Shown here in pieces: positions 1 to 14,875 of a DNA stretch of 64,000 bases. Source of the DNA: Cinclus cinclus (taxonomy: Eukaryota > Chordata > Aves > Passeriformes > Cinclidae); the NCBI RefSeq assembly GCF_963662255.1, contig NC_085049.1, positions 29,234,142 through 29,298,141 on the forward strand, given 5' to 3'. Made by a program: the position numbers and the translations under genes. Position 1 is the first letter of the stretch, and every line of letters starts with the position of its first letter. The notes under the pieces are model-generated. The model was not told the DNA's origin. It searched no databases and saw nothing but the letters and a program-made list of their open reading frames with translations.

Positions 1-2710
1 AGACCAAATTCCTCAGCCAAATGAGCATCAGTACACACAAGAATGACATTGACCTGACTTAGTATCATTGCTGTGACTTGATAACAAGGCTAGTAGGTTG
101 CTATCTAACACACAAGCACATGGAAGAGAAAAGAAGCCTGTGATGATATCAGAGCAACCTATAACTGTTGGAGCTCAGAATATAAAGCTATTTGGCAGAT
201 GGGGAGCACGGCCTTGCTGATGAATAAGTTGGGAGCACTAGCATGGCATTTTAAGTAACTGTCATGTATACAGGTAAAGAAGATATCAGATACTATTATC
301 AACAAACAGCCAAAAGCAGCATGAAAGAAATGCCACTATGCTCTTTAGTGATGGAATGTGAGTCCTCACCAGCTACAACATTTGGCAATTATTATGCCTT
401 GCTTCACAGGTCCTTTATTTAGTCAGGTGTCCTATTCAAAGCTCTGCTGCTACAAAAGATGCCTAAGTAATCAAAAGGTTCTAAGATCAAGTCAAAGAAA
501 GGCTCAGCAACACTGGAACAAAACTAGACACATATGGTCAATGTGGATCAAAAAGAGCAAGAAAATCACTGAGGGCGTTTTGAGAAGTTTGGTAGAGTCA
601 GAGATATTTGACTGCTCTGCATTATGAGATTCATACTCCACCTGTACAATATGAAGCTGAAAATGCTAAACGCTGGGAGAACTGTGTAGCAGTTCAAGAC
701 AAGGCACAATGGTTAAGGAGAAACCCATTTTGTCATGCTTTGTTCTGTACCCTTGCAACTCTTCATCTGGTTTTCTCCCTAGCTGTCAGTGAGGCCAGCA
801 TTTTCTAACCAGAGATCAAGAGAAGGCAAGTGTATAAGAAGTACATTAAAAAAAACAAAAACAAAAACAAAACAAAAAAAGTCCCCTCAGTGGTTTAGCA
901 TCTTAAAGCTCCATTAACTCATAAGGAAGGGGAAGCTATATATTTTAGTTTGCTTGTAATGCAACCTCCACATGTACAACAATCGGGGAACAAGATATAC
1001 CCTTCAAAATTAGTTACACCCTTAAAAATTGAGCAAAATTACTTAAAAGTTTTGAAAATTGATGCTCTTATTCTACAGCTTCCAACACTTTAAAACACTC
1101 ATCACTGAATAAACACAGAATTCAAAGAAGAGAACAACATATTTCAAAACTAATTTCAGTACATAAGATTGTAAGTAATAAAACATACACTGACAAGAAA
1201 GCAGATGCCATAAACCAGTCAGAAAGCATGACTGCTCTGAAACATATTGACATTAAATAGAAAAATGGTTGTCATTGCCTTTATTTATCACACTCTTTTG
1301 AAATTTATATTACTAGCAATACAAGAAATCACACACATCCTATTCATAAGAGGTCAGGCATTCCTAGCACTCAAGTCCCAGATGAAGATGAGGAAGAAGT
1401 TTTCATGTTATTTTTTATGTCCTTGTCAATCCCTTAAATGCAGAAAGATTAAAGATAAAGTAAGAAGCAAATCTACAAAAGGTTCTAAAGGGAAAATAGT
1501 CCTAAAAGCTATTATTTAAACAACAGAATTGCATCTCCTTTGTCTTGATGTCTGTGTGCTAATACAGAAATGGAAGGTCACATCTTTTAGATTTATCACT
1601 CTTTTCACAAAATCTGGAGACAGCCTAATATTTTCCCAGTTTTCCATCTGCAGTATTTTTAAGGTTATCTAATGAGAACCTCTCAAACATTTCAGAACAT
1701 CTCAAGTCATATTCTCTGATGCTAAGATTAGATACTGATTCAGTATTAAAATATGGGAAAAATACTGGTTTTGGAAGCGTTTGTCTACTATAATATATTA
1801 AATATCTACTACAGAAAATACAAAGGCCCCAAGCTTCAACAGCAACTATACACAATAAAAAGGGCTCCATTTCACCCTAGCTCAAATAGTTTGCCATCAT
1901 CTTTCTGTGGATTTTATTAGTAGCTACATTTCAGAAAAAATAAACTCAAGAAATTTAAGGAGAGAAAAAGTTAAGATATATGCACCTGTCCAGTCTCTTA
2001 TGGAACACTCAGAAGCTCTATTATCGCATGACAGCACATAAGCAATACAGGAAACAGCAGCAGGAACCTGCAGGCTCTGTAACAATTTGCAGATTATATA
2101 TGGAGAGTTAAAATTATTAGATTTTTATCCCCCAAAGTAAAACGTTTTTGATTGCTCAATAATAGAGAACATTATTAGTCCATTAGTTACTTCTTTATTT
2201 AGAAGCCTCAGAAGACCAAAGCAGCACACGGGCTGAAATCATACTACATTTCAACCTTTTCATTTCCTTCCTTTAGTGCCTGAAAGAAGCTAACAACCAC
2301 AATTAAAAGCAGTAACTTCACTGTCAAAAGTCTCCTGAACCAAGTCCTTTGTACAAACCACAGAAACTATCACCAGGTAAATACTTTGCCTGGAAAGACA
2401 GCAGAGCTTGCAGGTGCTCCTCAATAGGCACAGGAGCTCTAAGGGTCAGAATGAAAGGCAATTTATACTTGCTCCGATCCTCTACCATTCAACAAATAAT
2501 CAATCATATCCATATTCTCCTTCCAGAACTTGTTACTGACAGCATTAATTTCTTTTGAAGTTTTAGCAAATTCTGACAAAACTTTTTTTACCAGCCACTT
2601 CTACACAAAATGAGAGAGTGCACTGTCCAAAATCCCTTTGAGTAAAACTATTCAAAGGTCAAAACCAAAGCTTTTATGTTTCACAATGTAAAGTTGGGAG
2701 CAAGTCTCAC
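1..2710 (-). other. DCP1B intron 5 (partial), no further gene
   Basis: AT-rich intron sequence. The short open frames are not protein-like and no DCP1B exon 6 was found. An A-rich CAAAAA-type simple repeat lies at about 847-882. Confidence 0.75.
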
Positions 2711-2846
2711 CTTGGTATACTCATCTTTGGCCTTGGTAAGCATCCGTAAGATATCCACTTCTTTGTTATTAGCAGAATTCATAATCATGGGGGACACCCC
2801 TGTTCCTGTGCCCTGCTGTGCTTTGAATTGTTCCTGTTGAGTTAGG
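2711..2846 (-). CDS. DCP1B: DCP1B coding exon 5
   Basis: This 136-bp exon runs just past the EVH1 domain of DCP1B. The acceptor is a TTTCAG at 2852-2847, and the first base completes the asparagine codon begun in exon 4. It then encodes 45 residues starting LTQQEQFKAQQGTGTG and ending KAKDEYTK. The donor is GTGAGA at 2710-2705, so the exon ends in phase 0. The EVDILRML...AKDEYTK stretch matches the conserved short helical motif after EVH1 in vertebrate DCP1 proteins. No frameshift or stop is present. The next exon, which would begin the low-complexity region, is not found in the remaining 2.7 kb. Confidence 0.96.
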
Positions 2847-4641
2847 CTGAAAGATGGAGAATATATGAGAATAAAAGTACAAGTAAAATAGAAAAACTTA
2901 ACCACAATTACTGTACAATACTTGATTGGAACTCAAATATTTGTCTTTCCCCATCTACTTTAAAATGTGCAGTAAAAAAATCACTATTAAAGCATATCTA
3001 TAAAATCATAGTTTGACATGAGATTAATTTTCTCCAATCCTGAATATACTAGACCATAGAATAAAATTTCCATAACTGAGTCACAATTTCTATACCCAGA
3101 AGGAGCAGGGAATTTATAGTGTTATTCAGCTCTGCTGCTGGTGGAAGATGGCAAACACACACAAATCAGGCATTAAGTACTAGCAAATGACCAATTTCCT
3201 GCCCCAGCTGTTTTATTATTATTGTAGAATACTGAGAATTAAAACACACAGCCAATTGGCTGAGCAACAGGGTATTTTTTATCTATATGAAATACTGCTA
3301 TTATAACCACTACACATGGTTTACATTTGCATGAATCCTCTGAAAACTAGGTTTTATTGTAGTAAATTACCAGTTTGAGAGCACCTAATCACCACTAACC
3401 GAAACTTGAGCTAGTTAACTAAAATGAGCTGTCAAAAACATGGGTTTCCTAGGTTATTTCTGTAAATTCATCCCCATCAATTATTTCTTGGGTCACAGCT
3501 GACTCATTTTAGAGCTGTAGGATATACAGCGAAACCAACAAACCCCACTGAACAAAACCCCACCACTATCACAGTCTGTGTTTCACACTTTTGTCACTGC
3601 AGAATGAAAAGCAGCAGATATTACTTAAAAAGAAAAAAAAAAAAAAGATATATGGAGGAAAGATGACTACCTTCCCAACCAGTATTTTATCACAAATCCT
3701 ATCTGGTGTGTCTAACCTCGTGTACCACAGGCAGCTGGAATAGCCAATCACTCACTGCCTGTTCCTACCCAGCCCCGTTACTACATCCCCCACATTACAG
3801 CTCTAAAAAAATGTAGACTGCATGTTGATAAAATCTGTGTGACTTAAGCTCCTTCCTTCACCAAGCAAACATGAAAATCTGCATGACAGTCCTAAGAAAA
3901 GGGTCCCTGCAAACAGTGCAGAAGGATGAGCCCCATCCATCCTCGACATGAGAAGAAAAGAGCAATACTAAAATAAACTACCCATATGACATTCTTAAGT
4001 TAAAATACAGCTGAGAACACAGTTCTGTCTGAAATCTTCACCTCTGCCTGGACTGCAAAATTAAAGTTTAATGTGTATAAAAACAGATTTTCATGTGCAT
4101 GAAAGCAAAGACTTTAAAGCTAATTGAAGACTTGCTTTCAATGCCAAAAAAAAAAAGAAAAGTGAATTTTGTATATACTGCTAGGAAATGAGGAAGCAGG
4201 AATTCAGCCATGATGTACAAACAGGACAAAACCTACATAAATTGTATTAGTACAGTGTGTCCTCATGATATCCTGCACTTACCTTGATATAAGGAAACAA
4301 AAAAAGGTAACAGTATTAAGAAATAAAATCTCCCCAAACTGAAATATATATTAAACCCCCAAAGAATACAATTCTTCAAAATAGATCTCTGAGTCATTGG
4401 GAAGTAAATCATATCAACTGGTACACTCTGATGTAGCTGGAGAGCTGCATTACAAACTAGGAAAAATTACTGCCATACAGCGACTTATTTATGAAATGCA
4501 GGCTTGACACTTCCAACAAAGTTTATAAATCTAATTTTTAAGTAGAAAGGTATGATAATCCTAAAAACATAGAATGTACATTGTATGTACAGAAAGACAC
4601 ACGTAAAAAAACCACGGAAGTGTTGTTCACCCATCACTTAC
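2847..4641 (-). other. DCP1B intron 4
   Basis: 1795 bases of AT-rich intron between exons 5 and 4. Only short poly-A runs (near 3630 and 4146) are notable. No coding signal is seen on either strand. Confidence 0.8.
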
Positions 4642-4708
4642 TTTTTCATGAGCTCTGCAATTCTTTGGCATTCTTCCTTATCATAAAACCAAATCCCATA
4701 TATGGACA
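4642..4708 (-). CDS. DCP1B: DCP1B coding exon 4 (C-terminal EVH1 strand and helix)
   Basis: This small 67-bp exon is easy to miss. The acceptor reads ATTTACAG (last base 4709), and the donor GTAAGT occupies 4641-4636. The first two bases complete the leucine begun in exon 3, followed by SIYGIWFYDKEECQRIAELM and a lysine, then two bases of the asparagine finished in exon 5. The peptide is the final beta strand and long C-terminal helix of the EVH1 fold. The IWFYD tryptophan is part of the aromatic patch that in DCP1 proteins binds proline-rich ligands. Phase agreement on both sides makes this exon secure. Confidence 0.96.
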
Positions 4709-7700
4709 CTGTAAATGCACATCAAACACAAACTGTGAACATCTCAAACAGCAATTCTATCTGGTAGATATTTAAATGTGACCTGTAAACAAATTTCAGA
4801 ATTTATTTTCATCTTATGTTTTCCCCATCTAGAAACACAAAATGACACCTCAGATCCTATAAAATCAAAAACGATGAAAGGCACATCTCAAAGCATGTAA
4901 ATTACAAGCTCTTAAATATTCAAATAAGGCAAAGGTATTTGATCCTTTTCTTCAGAACACTAAACCATTGGGGTTTTTTCTTTAAAATATTTTTCTATGT
5001 CCTTTATTTCAGTTGTTATGTCCATTTGACTGCACTACCAGCACACTGCAGGGAGCATAGCACACAGATGGAAGTAGAAAAATCTGTTTAGTTTTCAAAC
5101 AATGTTCAGGTCTATCTAAGAGAGCATCAAAGTTGGTGGAGTAGGATGAACATACTTCTACCCCCTTGTAGATTTGCTATAATTCTGCCCACTGCTTTCA
5201 ACAGGAGATCCTGGGTTTCCTCCTCCTTCCTTTTCTACCCTACTGCAGGCAAGAATTGTCTCTTAACCTTACCAAGAACTGGCAGTTCGTACCACGTCTT
5301 TGAACACAGGTGGTGGCTACATTTCATTTGAAAATGGATTTCACTTGAAATGGGTTGAGCACCTGTTCAAAAACAATTGCAACACTGACCTGGATGAAGT
5401 AGCATTTCCTAAAATTAGGAGAGTCCAAAAGCAATAACTCCCTCAATTCCATAGAGCCAAACCAGGGGCATGTGAAGTGTACCTTGGCTTTGTTAATGTT
5501 TGGAAAGAAAATGAATGTACAGCTGCTTGCAAGAAACAAGTATATTTTCTCCCCCCTAAATTTAAAGCTGTGTCTTGTATTCTATAGACCTAAAAATGGT
5601 CCCAACTGTTTAATATGCAGCACATTGGCAAAAAATCTAAAATATCCCACAAACCAGACATCTTGCAGAGATACAAAAATTAGCTTTTAAAATATGCACT
5701 GTCCTTTTTATGATTATTGAAAAGTGTGATGATTTCTATTATTCACCTAAAAAAGGCAAGTAACATAATATGCAGCAGTGTTTCTACAAACGTGCAATGT
5801 AAGAGCTGAACTGCACAAGTAATCTCAGTTTTTTTAACATAAATATTAAAATATGCATTTAAAATACACATCAATATTCTAGCTTATTCCAATGGGTGTT
5901 CAATAATAAATTGTGGACCTGCAGAAAAGTGTGTGAACAACTCAAAGTTCCAAAACACCAAACTGTTATGCAAAATTCCACACCTTTCTGATGAAACACA
6001 TTTGAAGACTTGTCCAAATCACAAGTAACTCCATATTCTTCAGTGCAACAGCACAGCAAGCAGACTGAGAATCCCAGACAAACCAAATTTGTTTTAATCA
6101 AGATTCTTATTTTTTAATAAAAGAATCTCCAGTGGAAAAGAATATTGATGAACTTTTGGCCATCTGCTCCATCTTCTCAATTTTTTTTATGTCTACCACA
6201 GCTGGTGGCACCATCAATTATGCAACACAGGTTGGACAGCTTCACCTTTGGCCAACAGAACAGACATGTCACAGACTATTTATGAATATCTAATAAATCT
6301 GAAAGCTGACAGTCCCTTGGAAATGCCAAAGTGCTTCTGGCCATGAGAAGCTGAAAGACTCAAACTGGCTTGTTTCTGCTGTTGATTTGCCTCAACTCAG
6401 TGACAAACACAAACAAAGTGATAGCTGGAATAAATGACCATCTCAGATTTTACAGAACTACAACTAATATTTTGAAATACAACTGCAACAAATACAAACC
6501 TATTTGGGTCACAGAAGGAGGACACTGGGTCTGTGCCACCAAACTGAACCACACCACCACCCAACAACATATGCCATCTTAACTCCAGTTTTAAGTCAGG
6601 ATACTGCAGATCCAGAGACCTTTAGCCTAGAGTTTAGCTGAACTTCAACCCACATTTACTTTTGTGTCTTGGTTAAATGGTATTTTCAACCCAAATTAGG
6701 AAGCACAGCTGAAAGCAAGCAAAGACCAAAGCCCAACATCCTCTGAGCTTAGAGCTCACCCAGTCAGTGGTGAAATCTTTCAGAAGTGGACAGTCCCACT
6801 GTTCTTCCTTCCCTGCTCTCATCTGTCCAGAACAGATGAACACTTCAAATACATTGAGAAGCAATCCCTGAGCTTGTGGCTGGACAACATACCCTGAGCT
6901 CTTTCTTGCATGTGAGAATGAGAGACCAGTGAGAACACAGCAACTTGTGGAAATCTGAGTTATGTAGAGTAACCATAGCATAAATCCACACTACAGTACT
7001 ATATTCTGCTAAAATCTGTATTTAAAAGAGAAAAAGTGTAAATAGTATGAATGTAGTGTTAATGGCCTCCATCTTCATTATTGATGAATGAAAAATTAAA
7101 AAAAAAAATTCTTATGTGTGTGGCAACACATAAAACCCCACAACCAGAATGAGAACCTAAGCTGATAACAACCTGTAACTGTCAGGGAACCTGGCACACT
7201 CACAGACACACAATACAATTTCACTGTAAGCTTTCTACCAGCAGGAAAACACTGCATATTTTATCAGTATTAAGCATAAACAGATTACTTTTATCTGCCT
7301 TCCCATTCTGTCAGACTGTTTGACAAAATAGAATTCCAGATCTAAGTATCATTTGTAGAGTGGTAATTTCATGTTCATGTTAAAAATTAATCACAAAACA
7401 TCAGAGACACAAAGCAAATTTTTCTACTGCCACACAGAAGAGGAAATATTAAAGCACTTTTAGGCCCAGCTTCAAACATAAAGTTATGTAAGAAGAAATT
7501 ATTGTAAAAAACAGAAAAAAATAAAAACAAAGTCAAGTAATGAATTGATGACATTAAAAGAAAAAAAGTGCCAAAATTGCAATGTTATTAACAACATTAC
7601 ACAGAACTGTGACATAATTCAGCTATGAAATCAAGAAGAACCAATTAACATTGAATGGGAAGCTATATAAATTACTTAAATAAACTGACTGAAATTATTA

Positions 7701-10700
7701 ATTATTAAGGGTATCAGTCTTCAGAATTTTTAGAATTTCTAAAAGGCAGGCTACTCATAAATCAAAACTGAAAAATTTTACTGAAATCTGTGAAGCTCCT
7801 TTAATAGCTCAGTGATTGAATTTCAGGAAGGACACTATTTAAGTTTTAAATCACGACTTCAGAGCCAATTTGAAAGCTTCCGCCTTACAATTTTCATTTT
7901 CTGGCTAGGGATTTCTCCTGTCCTCACAAACACTAGAACACTTGATACTATTTATAAGCAGAAGCTGACAGCTGCTATCTCCCAGAATTGTAGATAACAA
8001 TTTCTAACCTCTCAATATTTGAAACATTAATTTAGTTATTATGATAATACAGAATTTCTTATCAACTTTAATAATTTGTGTTAAGTATTCTATTAAAAAG
8101 AAAGGCATTTTCTAGGCTTTTTCTTCTTAATTATTCCAGCAATTGGATTTTTGCCTTCTGGATAGACATTTTCATTATCAAACCTTTTGTTTCAGTGTAC
8201 CTGTAACATGTGATTTTTTAGGTATTCTTCCACAGACTGCATAAAGTCTTCAAGCTTGGTAAAAATTACGTAGAAAATAGGTACAGAAATAACAACTGAC
8301 TAGAGATTCCCCTGTACCTAGGAACTGTTTTATACTTGCTGGTATTAAAAATAAATAAAACCCCCAATTCTTCCATTTTTGTGGTTTATTCTTGATTTTG
8401 ATTTGGCTCTATTAAAAGAAGTTTCTGTATTCATATCTTGCAAGGCAGGCAGACACCTTTACGTTGCTATGTTTAAGACTGCAACAAGGGAAAAAGATAA
8501 AAAAGCCTGCAGCACAGACAGCTGCACACTATCCTGGAAAGCTGAATTCCATCCCAGAGATGTTATGCAACAACACACAAGCTGTGAAATGTCATCTGAA
8601 GTGGCTGCACTGGCTGTGTGGGCTTCATTTCCCAGTGGGTGAGTCAAAATCCTAGACCCGGATGCAAGATTTGAGTACGTGGCCTGCAAAAACACCAATC
8701 ATCCCAATCCAAGTCTGTAAGAAGTGTTTTTGAACATATGAATAACAAATACACTGGAAAAAATTTGGCTTGAGTAATTCAAGTCAGACACTCCATATTT
8801 AATCGGTCTCTAATTGTAACTACTCTGCCCTAGGATCCCAATTTGTGAAATGGGAAGAGTATTTCTAATCTGAGCAAAGTAAAATAGTTCCCTTTGTTCA
8901 TGAGTTATCAGCTATTATAGTGATGATTACTGGAGAAAACAACAAGAAAACCCAATAATTCTGACTCTAGTGCAGGACTCCAGGAGCATATAACAAAGCA
9001 AGTGACCCATGCATGAGCAATGAGGAAAAAAACAGAATACTGAGTAGCCTCTTGATGTGAACACCACTCCAACTGTTTGATAACTGAAACAAAGTCCGTA
9101 TTGCAAAAGAGGATAACCACACAATATAAAGTTCCATAAACAGAGACATTGCACAACCAACCTTAACTTTGGTATTTCCTAGTTTAGGAGCAAAGTTCTT
9201 TTAGCTCTAAACAGGCTTTAAGTTCCTTCAAATACAAAATTTTGCTCTTTAGATACTTAAACCCAAAACACTAGGAAAAAAATTTAAATTGTATCTTACT
9301 ATACCATATTGATTGAAATGTGGCTCATCAACAGGACTGGATTTTTTAGGCCTCTTGCTTGCCAACACTGTGCAAAACTGCACAATACAAAATATGTGTT
9401 AGGTAAAAGTATTTGTTTCTAAAAAATGGAAATTCCTCTCCAGCTATATCCTGGTATTTCTGGAAATTTTTAAAGATAAGTCAAAATTTTAATCATTTCT
9501 CAGGCATAAAAATGTCAATAAATTGAAGCAAGGTAAGAACTTTTCAAAAAAACATAATGTGTCTTTTGATTATGAGCTTTAAATTATCAGACACTTGTTC
9601 TTTCATTTAAAGGTTGATAAAGCTCCTGATCTGCTTATTTGGAGAACTGTTAACAAAGACAGGGAAAAGGAAGACTTGGTATTTCCATTATCTCAAATGT
9701 TTAAAATATTATGTCCAGTTGTTAAAGGAAAAAGAATCCTATTCAGATGTCAATGTCAGTACAGATATCAATGCAAAGCAATGACTACACATGGCCATTT
9801 TTCAGCTCAGCTGAGGAGGGAACTGTTTAAGCAATTTTATATAAAAAAATCCAAACCACAAAATATGCAAAACCAAAACCCCCAACAAAATGAAAAAGCC
9901 CCTCCAGACCCCTTCCCCCAAAAGCAAGTGGTTTGAGAGTGGGCAATGATCGGCAACATTACTGAAGTCAAGAATAAGTTCCTCACCACCATCTGTTTAA
10001 TTGTGCTTGGAACTATGTCTTAAAAATCAAGACAAAATTTTTGTTAATAGAATGGACCCTGAAATATTCCTACCATCATCTATCAGTTGCAAAAGTCAAG
10101 GAACCAATTTCCAGACTTGCAGACAGAGCCAGCAAATATTTCTGGTTTCATGAGGCAAAAAAAAAAAAAAAAAAAAAGGACAGCACAGACATGGTGGATG
10201 GTTTAATAAATCATGTCTGTGACTCTACTGTGAGAGACTGACTTCAGGCAGAATTTTAATCCAAATTTATCAGAAATATTTATGAAGAAAAATCAACTGT
10301 GTAGCAGTCCAACAAAATAAGGTCACTGGAAAGCCCCCTAAATGACCTCAAAGCTGAAGTTCTGTTAGTACTGCAGGAAAATGTAAAGCCCATTGATCCA
10401 CTTGTTTTCATAAAGCTCAACAGATATAAGAGTCCATCAGCAGGTTCTTTACTTTTTTTTTTTGGAAAAGAGCCCAAATGCAAACTGTATTTGCAAGATT
10501 TCCCTTAAATATGCCTTCTGTTGATGCTACAAGAAATTTTTATTCATGACACAGGAATAGCATCTATGTTATGATCCATCTGGCTTAGAGGATTTTTTTT
10601 TTCCCCCCCACACCACAGGTTTTCCAGTCACATCTCCTGCCATTGCATCATCAGTTCCAAAAAATTTTTAAATCATGATGGTGCGTGACACTGAAATTAA

Positions 10701-13700
10701 GGCAGGAAGGCTGTACGTGCCAGGGTATCAGTTTTTTAAATAACAAGTTGTTCTCAATGAATATTTTTTCTTATAAATAGGCCCTCTTAAATAACAAATG
10801 GTTCCCATTACTATTTCACAATAGACTTCCAAAATGTCCCTGTCAGACAAGAGCTCTATAAGCTAAAAACTACATCCAAATATCCTCAGTCAACACAAGC
10901 AGGATTCCTGTGAAATTAAAAACCATCAGAGAAAGGCTTACTGGAAAACAAATGCAACTCCTCAACACCTGAAACAATTATTTTTTTTAGCTTGTGCTCT
11001 ATATTCTCTGCTAGCTTTCTAAAGCAAACAATAAAACATGTCTTCAGCACGCTGAAATGAAGCCAGGCCCTGATCTATAGAAATCAGCTGAGTAAAACAC
11101 AACACATTTCACTCCTACCTAGTAACAAAAAGCAAACTCTGCTCAATCAAGAAGGGGACAACACAGCTTTTCCAATCTGGAGACAACAAAAAAAATGCTG
11201 TTATTGGAAAGAATAGAAAGGAGAGCTACCTTTAGTGTCTCAATTTCCAGCCTTTTTCTTGCCACTATGTTAAGAAAAGCAGCAGCTTCTGTGTGTTTCT
11301 TGTGGAGTATCTGGGCTTCCAGTCCCACGGGGAAAAACTGCTCTGCTGTCTGTGACACACACAGCTGGTAGAAGACTCACCAGGGTTCTCACATCGAGGT
11401 TTTCATTTATAATTTAGTCCAATCTAAGAATATGTTCCAAATTATTTTTAAAGTGCATCTCTGAGGTACCTGCCAAAGGTACACCTCTAATTTCACAGCT
11501 ATAGTTAAGTTCAAGGTCAAATTGTTTTCCAAACTCTGACAATGCCATTTTCCTGTACATTAGAAGAGAGGGGGGGAAAAAAGAGAAGACTATTTTAACC
11601 TCAAATAGGTGTTCAATAGCATGTAATTTTTTCCTGAAACCTGATTTTTTACTATAATCAGTATGATGAGCTGTCACTCCAAACGGTTTAACTCCCACAA
11701 AACAATGAACAGCTTCAGAAAGGGCTTCATGAGGAAAATAAGCTACCTTGACTATGGATGATGTTTCTAATTCTGACTGTTGTGATCTCATCTCTTACTT
11801 CTCCACTGCATACCTTCAGATCCTAAGTAATGGAAATACATTTGCGGATCTGGACTAAGTTCTTAGCCTGCAACAATAAAAGTCTAAGTTACCTGTATAT
11901 CCTTGTTCTTGTAACACAAAACACATAAGAAATACCCTAAGATCAAGAAATTTTAAACCCTCCATTTTTGTATTTTTCAATTTGTATATTCTATATACAT
12001 CATTTTGGATAGGCAATTGTTTCATTTTTCCTACACCATCTCTAATTCCAAAATGGTTAGAAAAAGGATTTTAGAAATCCACACAGAATAGGTAACAATC
12101 AGCTGCTCCTCCTGAGATCTCAGTTAATTGATATTTACAGCAAATCTTATGCATTCCCTTTTATTGTTTTGCCACAGCCTGTTAAGAGGTTATACTCCAT
12201 ACATTAAAGAGTTCTCTACTCTTCTGCAGCCATTCCTTCTCTTGCACTCAGCTGTTACACTGCCTTCACTAACATCTGCTTGTCTGTAGAGCTGCAGACA
12301 GAAACTTTGCAGTACAATTTTTAGCAATATAATACAATTTCACAGGCACAGAAAGGACCTTCACTGTTCTCACAGGATGACAGGCAAACTAATAGATTTA
12401 CTCCAGTTGTGGGTAGGTTTACACTGTGTTCACAAGCTAAATTTCACCCTGACCCCTTTATCATTCACATATGGCAACTGAATTTGTACATGCTTGAAAG
12501 CTGAAGGATCATTAAAGTATTAGTATAAATGTTTCACCTGCATTTTTCTTGTGAAATTGCAATTTAGTAAATTCTTTCATGAAGATACAAATACCACCTT
12601 TGATTACCCTTTGATGTACCTTGTTGCTTTTTTCCTTTGATTACTGTAATTCTATTTTAATATATTGGTATATATTTTAAAATTTTATTTTAAAAATTGA
12701 AGTTAGTGTTCAGACTATTCAGAAGTTTACTGACTTTGCTACATTCTGTGTGCAAGAATACAGAACATTCTATGTATATCTACAAAGAGAGAAACAATGC
12801 ATCCCTGAGATCAAGTTGGTCACCAAGAAAATGCCATTTAAGTAGTAAAATGCTTCTTATTCAACCTGTAATTCAACAGAGGAAAAAAACCCTCACATTC
12901 ATCAAATTAATTTTATATTACCAGCTAGATATTTCACAATAGCAGCACTGGGAGGTACCTTGCAACTCGAATCCCTGATTATACATTGGACCATTTACAT
13001 TGCGGCAACCACTTTGTTTCCACACAAAGTAAAACTGCATATTTCATTTTGCTTCAGAAGTCAGCAGTGTTTTACTAGCTTATACATAATACTTCAGGAA
13101 TAAAACTTAACAGTAATCATCATCTGCCTCCTCAATCTCTCCTCTCCTTCAGCTTTTAACTCTCAGTGCAAATTCGAACATCTACTTTGTTTTCTGTTAA
13201 AGAGTGTTACGGAGAGAAATATTTAGGAGAGAAACCAGAATAAAAATAACAGGTAACAATAAACAGAAGGCAGCAAATCCCTGCAGGAAGACATATCATA
13301 CTCATACACACTCCCCTGTCCCCCCCAAAACAAAACAAAACATAACAAAACAAAACAAAAAACAAACAAAAACCACCTTAATGTTATTTCTCTCCTTTTT
13401 CTAATTATTATGAAATTTCATGAACTTCTTAATTGAGAGATGCTACATATGCCTGTATAGAGGATTTAACACTGTACGTTATTTAGGAAAAGATATTGAA
13501 GTTTTACATAAAGGCAGATTGTTTGACAGAGACAAAAGAATTGGTACAGCTCAAACAGAAAGTTTGTATTCTGTCTAAGACAAGAGCCAGCAGCAGATGA
13601 TTCACAGAATCTTCTTAGTCCCTTTATTACTGACTTCTGACCTGAAGCTTGTGTCTTACATTACTTACTTTTTTTCCCCCACTGGCTACAGAATCTCTCT

Positions 13701-14875
13701 GGTTGGTTTTATGCTTTGTAAATAATACATCTCTTATGCAAAGGGATTATTAAAACATGCTCCAAAAGTCCTAGGCATATGTATGTCCAAAATAATAAAG
13801 CCAGCAGGAAAAACCCACCGGGGTGTTTCCTGAGATTGATTTTAAGCAATGCATTATGATAGGAAAACTTTACATTTTATGTAAGGAGGCTCTGTTGCAA
13901 ATCCCACAACTGGGCTGCAGCCACAACCATTAAAGCAGAGCAGACAGCAGGCATTAAGCCCAGTGCTGTTACTGGTTTGGATGCCAGTTAAGACAAAAAA
14001 GCAACACTGACTTTGCAGCCTGAGTGGAATTCCACTGGAGCACTTGCACCGTGTTTCTGTATATAACACATTCCTTGTCCTTTAAAGGGTATGCTATCTT
14101 ACACTTGGGAAGGGTTTCTTTCCTCTTCCCTCCTGTAATTGAGAAGTATTCTTTACTGCCGATTTAAGGCTTGTTTTGACAAAGAGAGCACTGATGAGGC
14201 ACTCAAAAGCTTGTATTAAATCAAAGCTAGACAGAAGTGAGCAGCTTGTATATGTGCCGTGGGATACACTTGCTCACATATTTATCTTCCATGTTTTGAG
14301 AGAAGGTTACAAATATTTTTATATATATACATACACATATAAAGTGAGTAAGCAAGCTCACATTCCAAAAGAAGTTTTCTGACTGTGTCAGGAGTGCAGT
14401 CCACCCTTTGCTAAGCAAACCTATTTTTTTCAAGCACAAGAGGATATTATCAGAGGAGCCTGTGTCGATATGCAGAAACCAGAGATCGTCATGGCTTGCT
14501 GAGGTGATGAGCTGACGGGTGGATGGCGCCCATTATCTTCACTCCTCAATCCAAGTTTTCCTGAAAAACGGACGGGGGGAGGAGAAGGCTCCAACTGAGC
14601 ATAAGGCACAGAGGACAAGCAAAGTACTAGGAGTGAACAGCAAGGAATGGAAGGAGAATGCAAAAGATGTTGAAAACGTTTCAAAGAGCTAGAAAATAGT
14701 TCCTAGATTAGAAGATCCAGTTGTCAGCAATTTAAAACAATATTCAGGTTTTAACTTCTGTACAAGGCTATTACATAACCCTGAAGCAAGGAAATTAACC
14801 AAAAGGAATGTGCCTCTACTACCTATAGAAAATACATTTCACTTCAGCTGCTTCAACGCTCCTTGGAATTTTAAA
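4709..14875 (-). other. DCP1B intron 3, part downstream of CACNA1C exon 1a (in DCP1B direction)
   Basis: About 10 kb of AT-rich intron without recognisable exons. A 21-base poly-A run lies at 10157-10177 and an AAAAC-type simple repeat at about 13326-13371. A 125-codon minus-strand open frame at 11414-11791 has no recognised similarity and no support as an exon. Confidence 0.7.
14430..14875 (+). promoter_or_regulatory. CACNA1C: Probable exon 1a leader and promoter region
   Basis: The 450 bases before the exon 1a start include a locally GC-richer patch with several CpGs (about 14460-14600, with TGACGGG and GGATGGCGCCC) in otherwise AT-rich intron. No CpG island, clear TATA box or initiator can be assigned. 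The promoter must be near here because exon 1a is a first exon, but its position is inferred from the family gene structure. Expression data would be needed to place the start. Confidence 0.35.

Noticed and set aside
11414..11791. 125-codon minus-strand ORF as an extra DCP1B exon
   Set aside because: DCP1B exons 3 and 4 join in phase without it, and the peptide does not resemble DCP1B.
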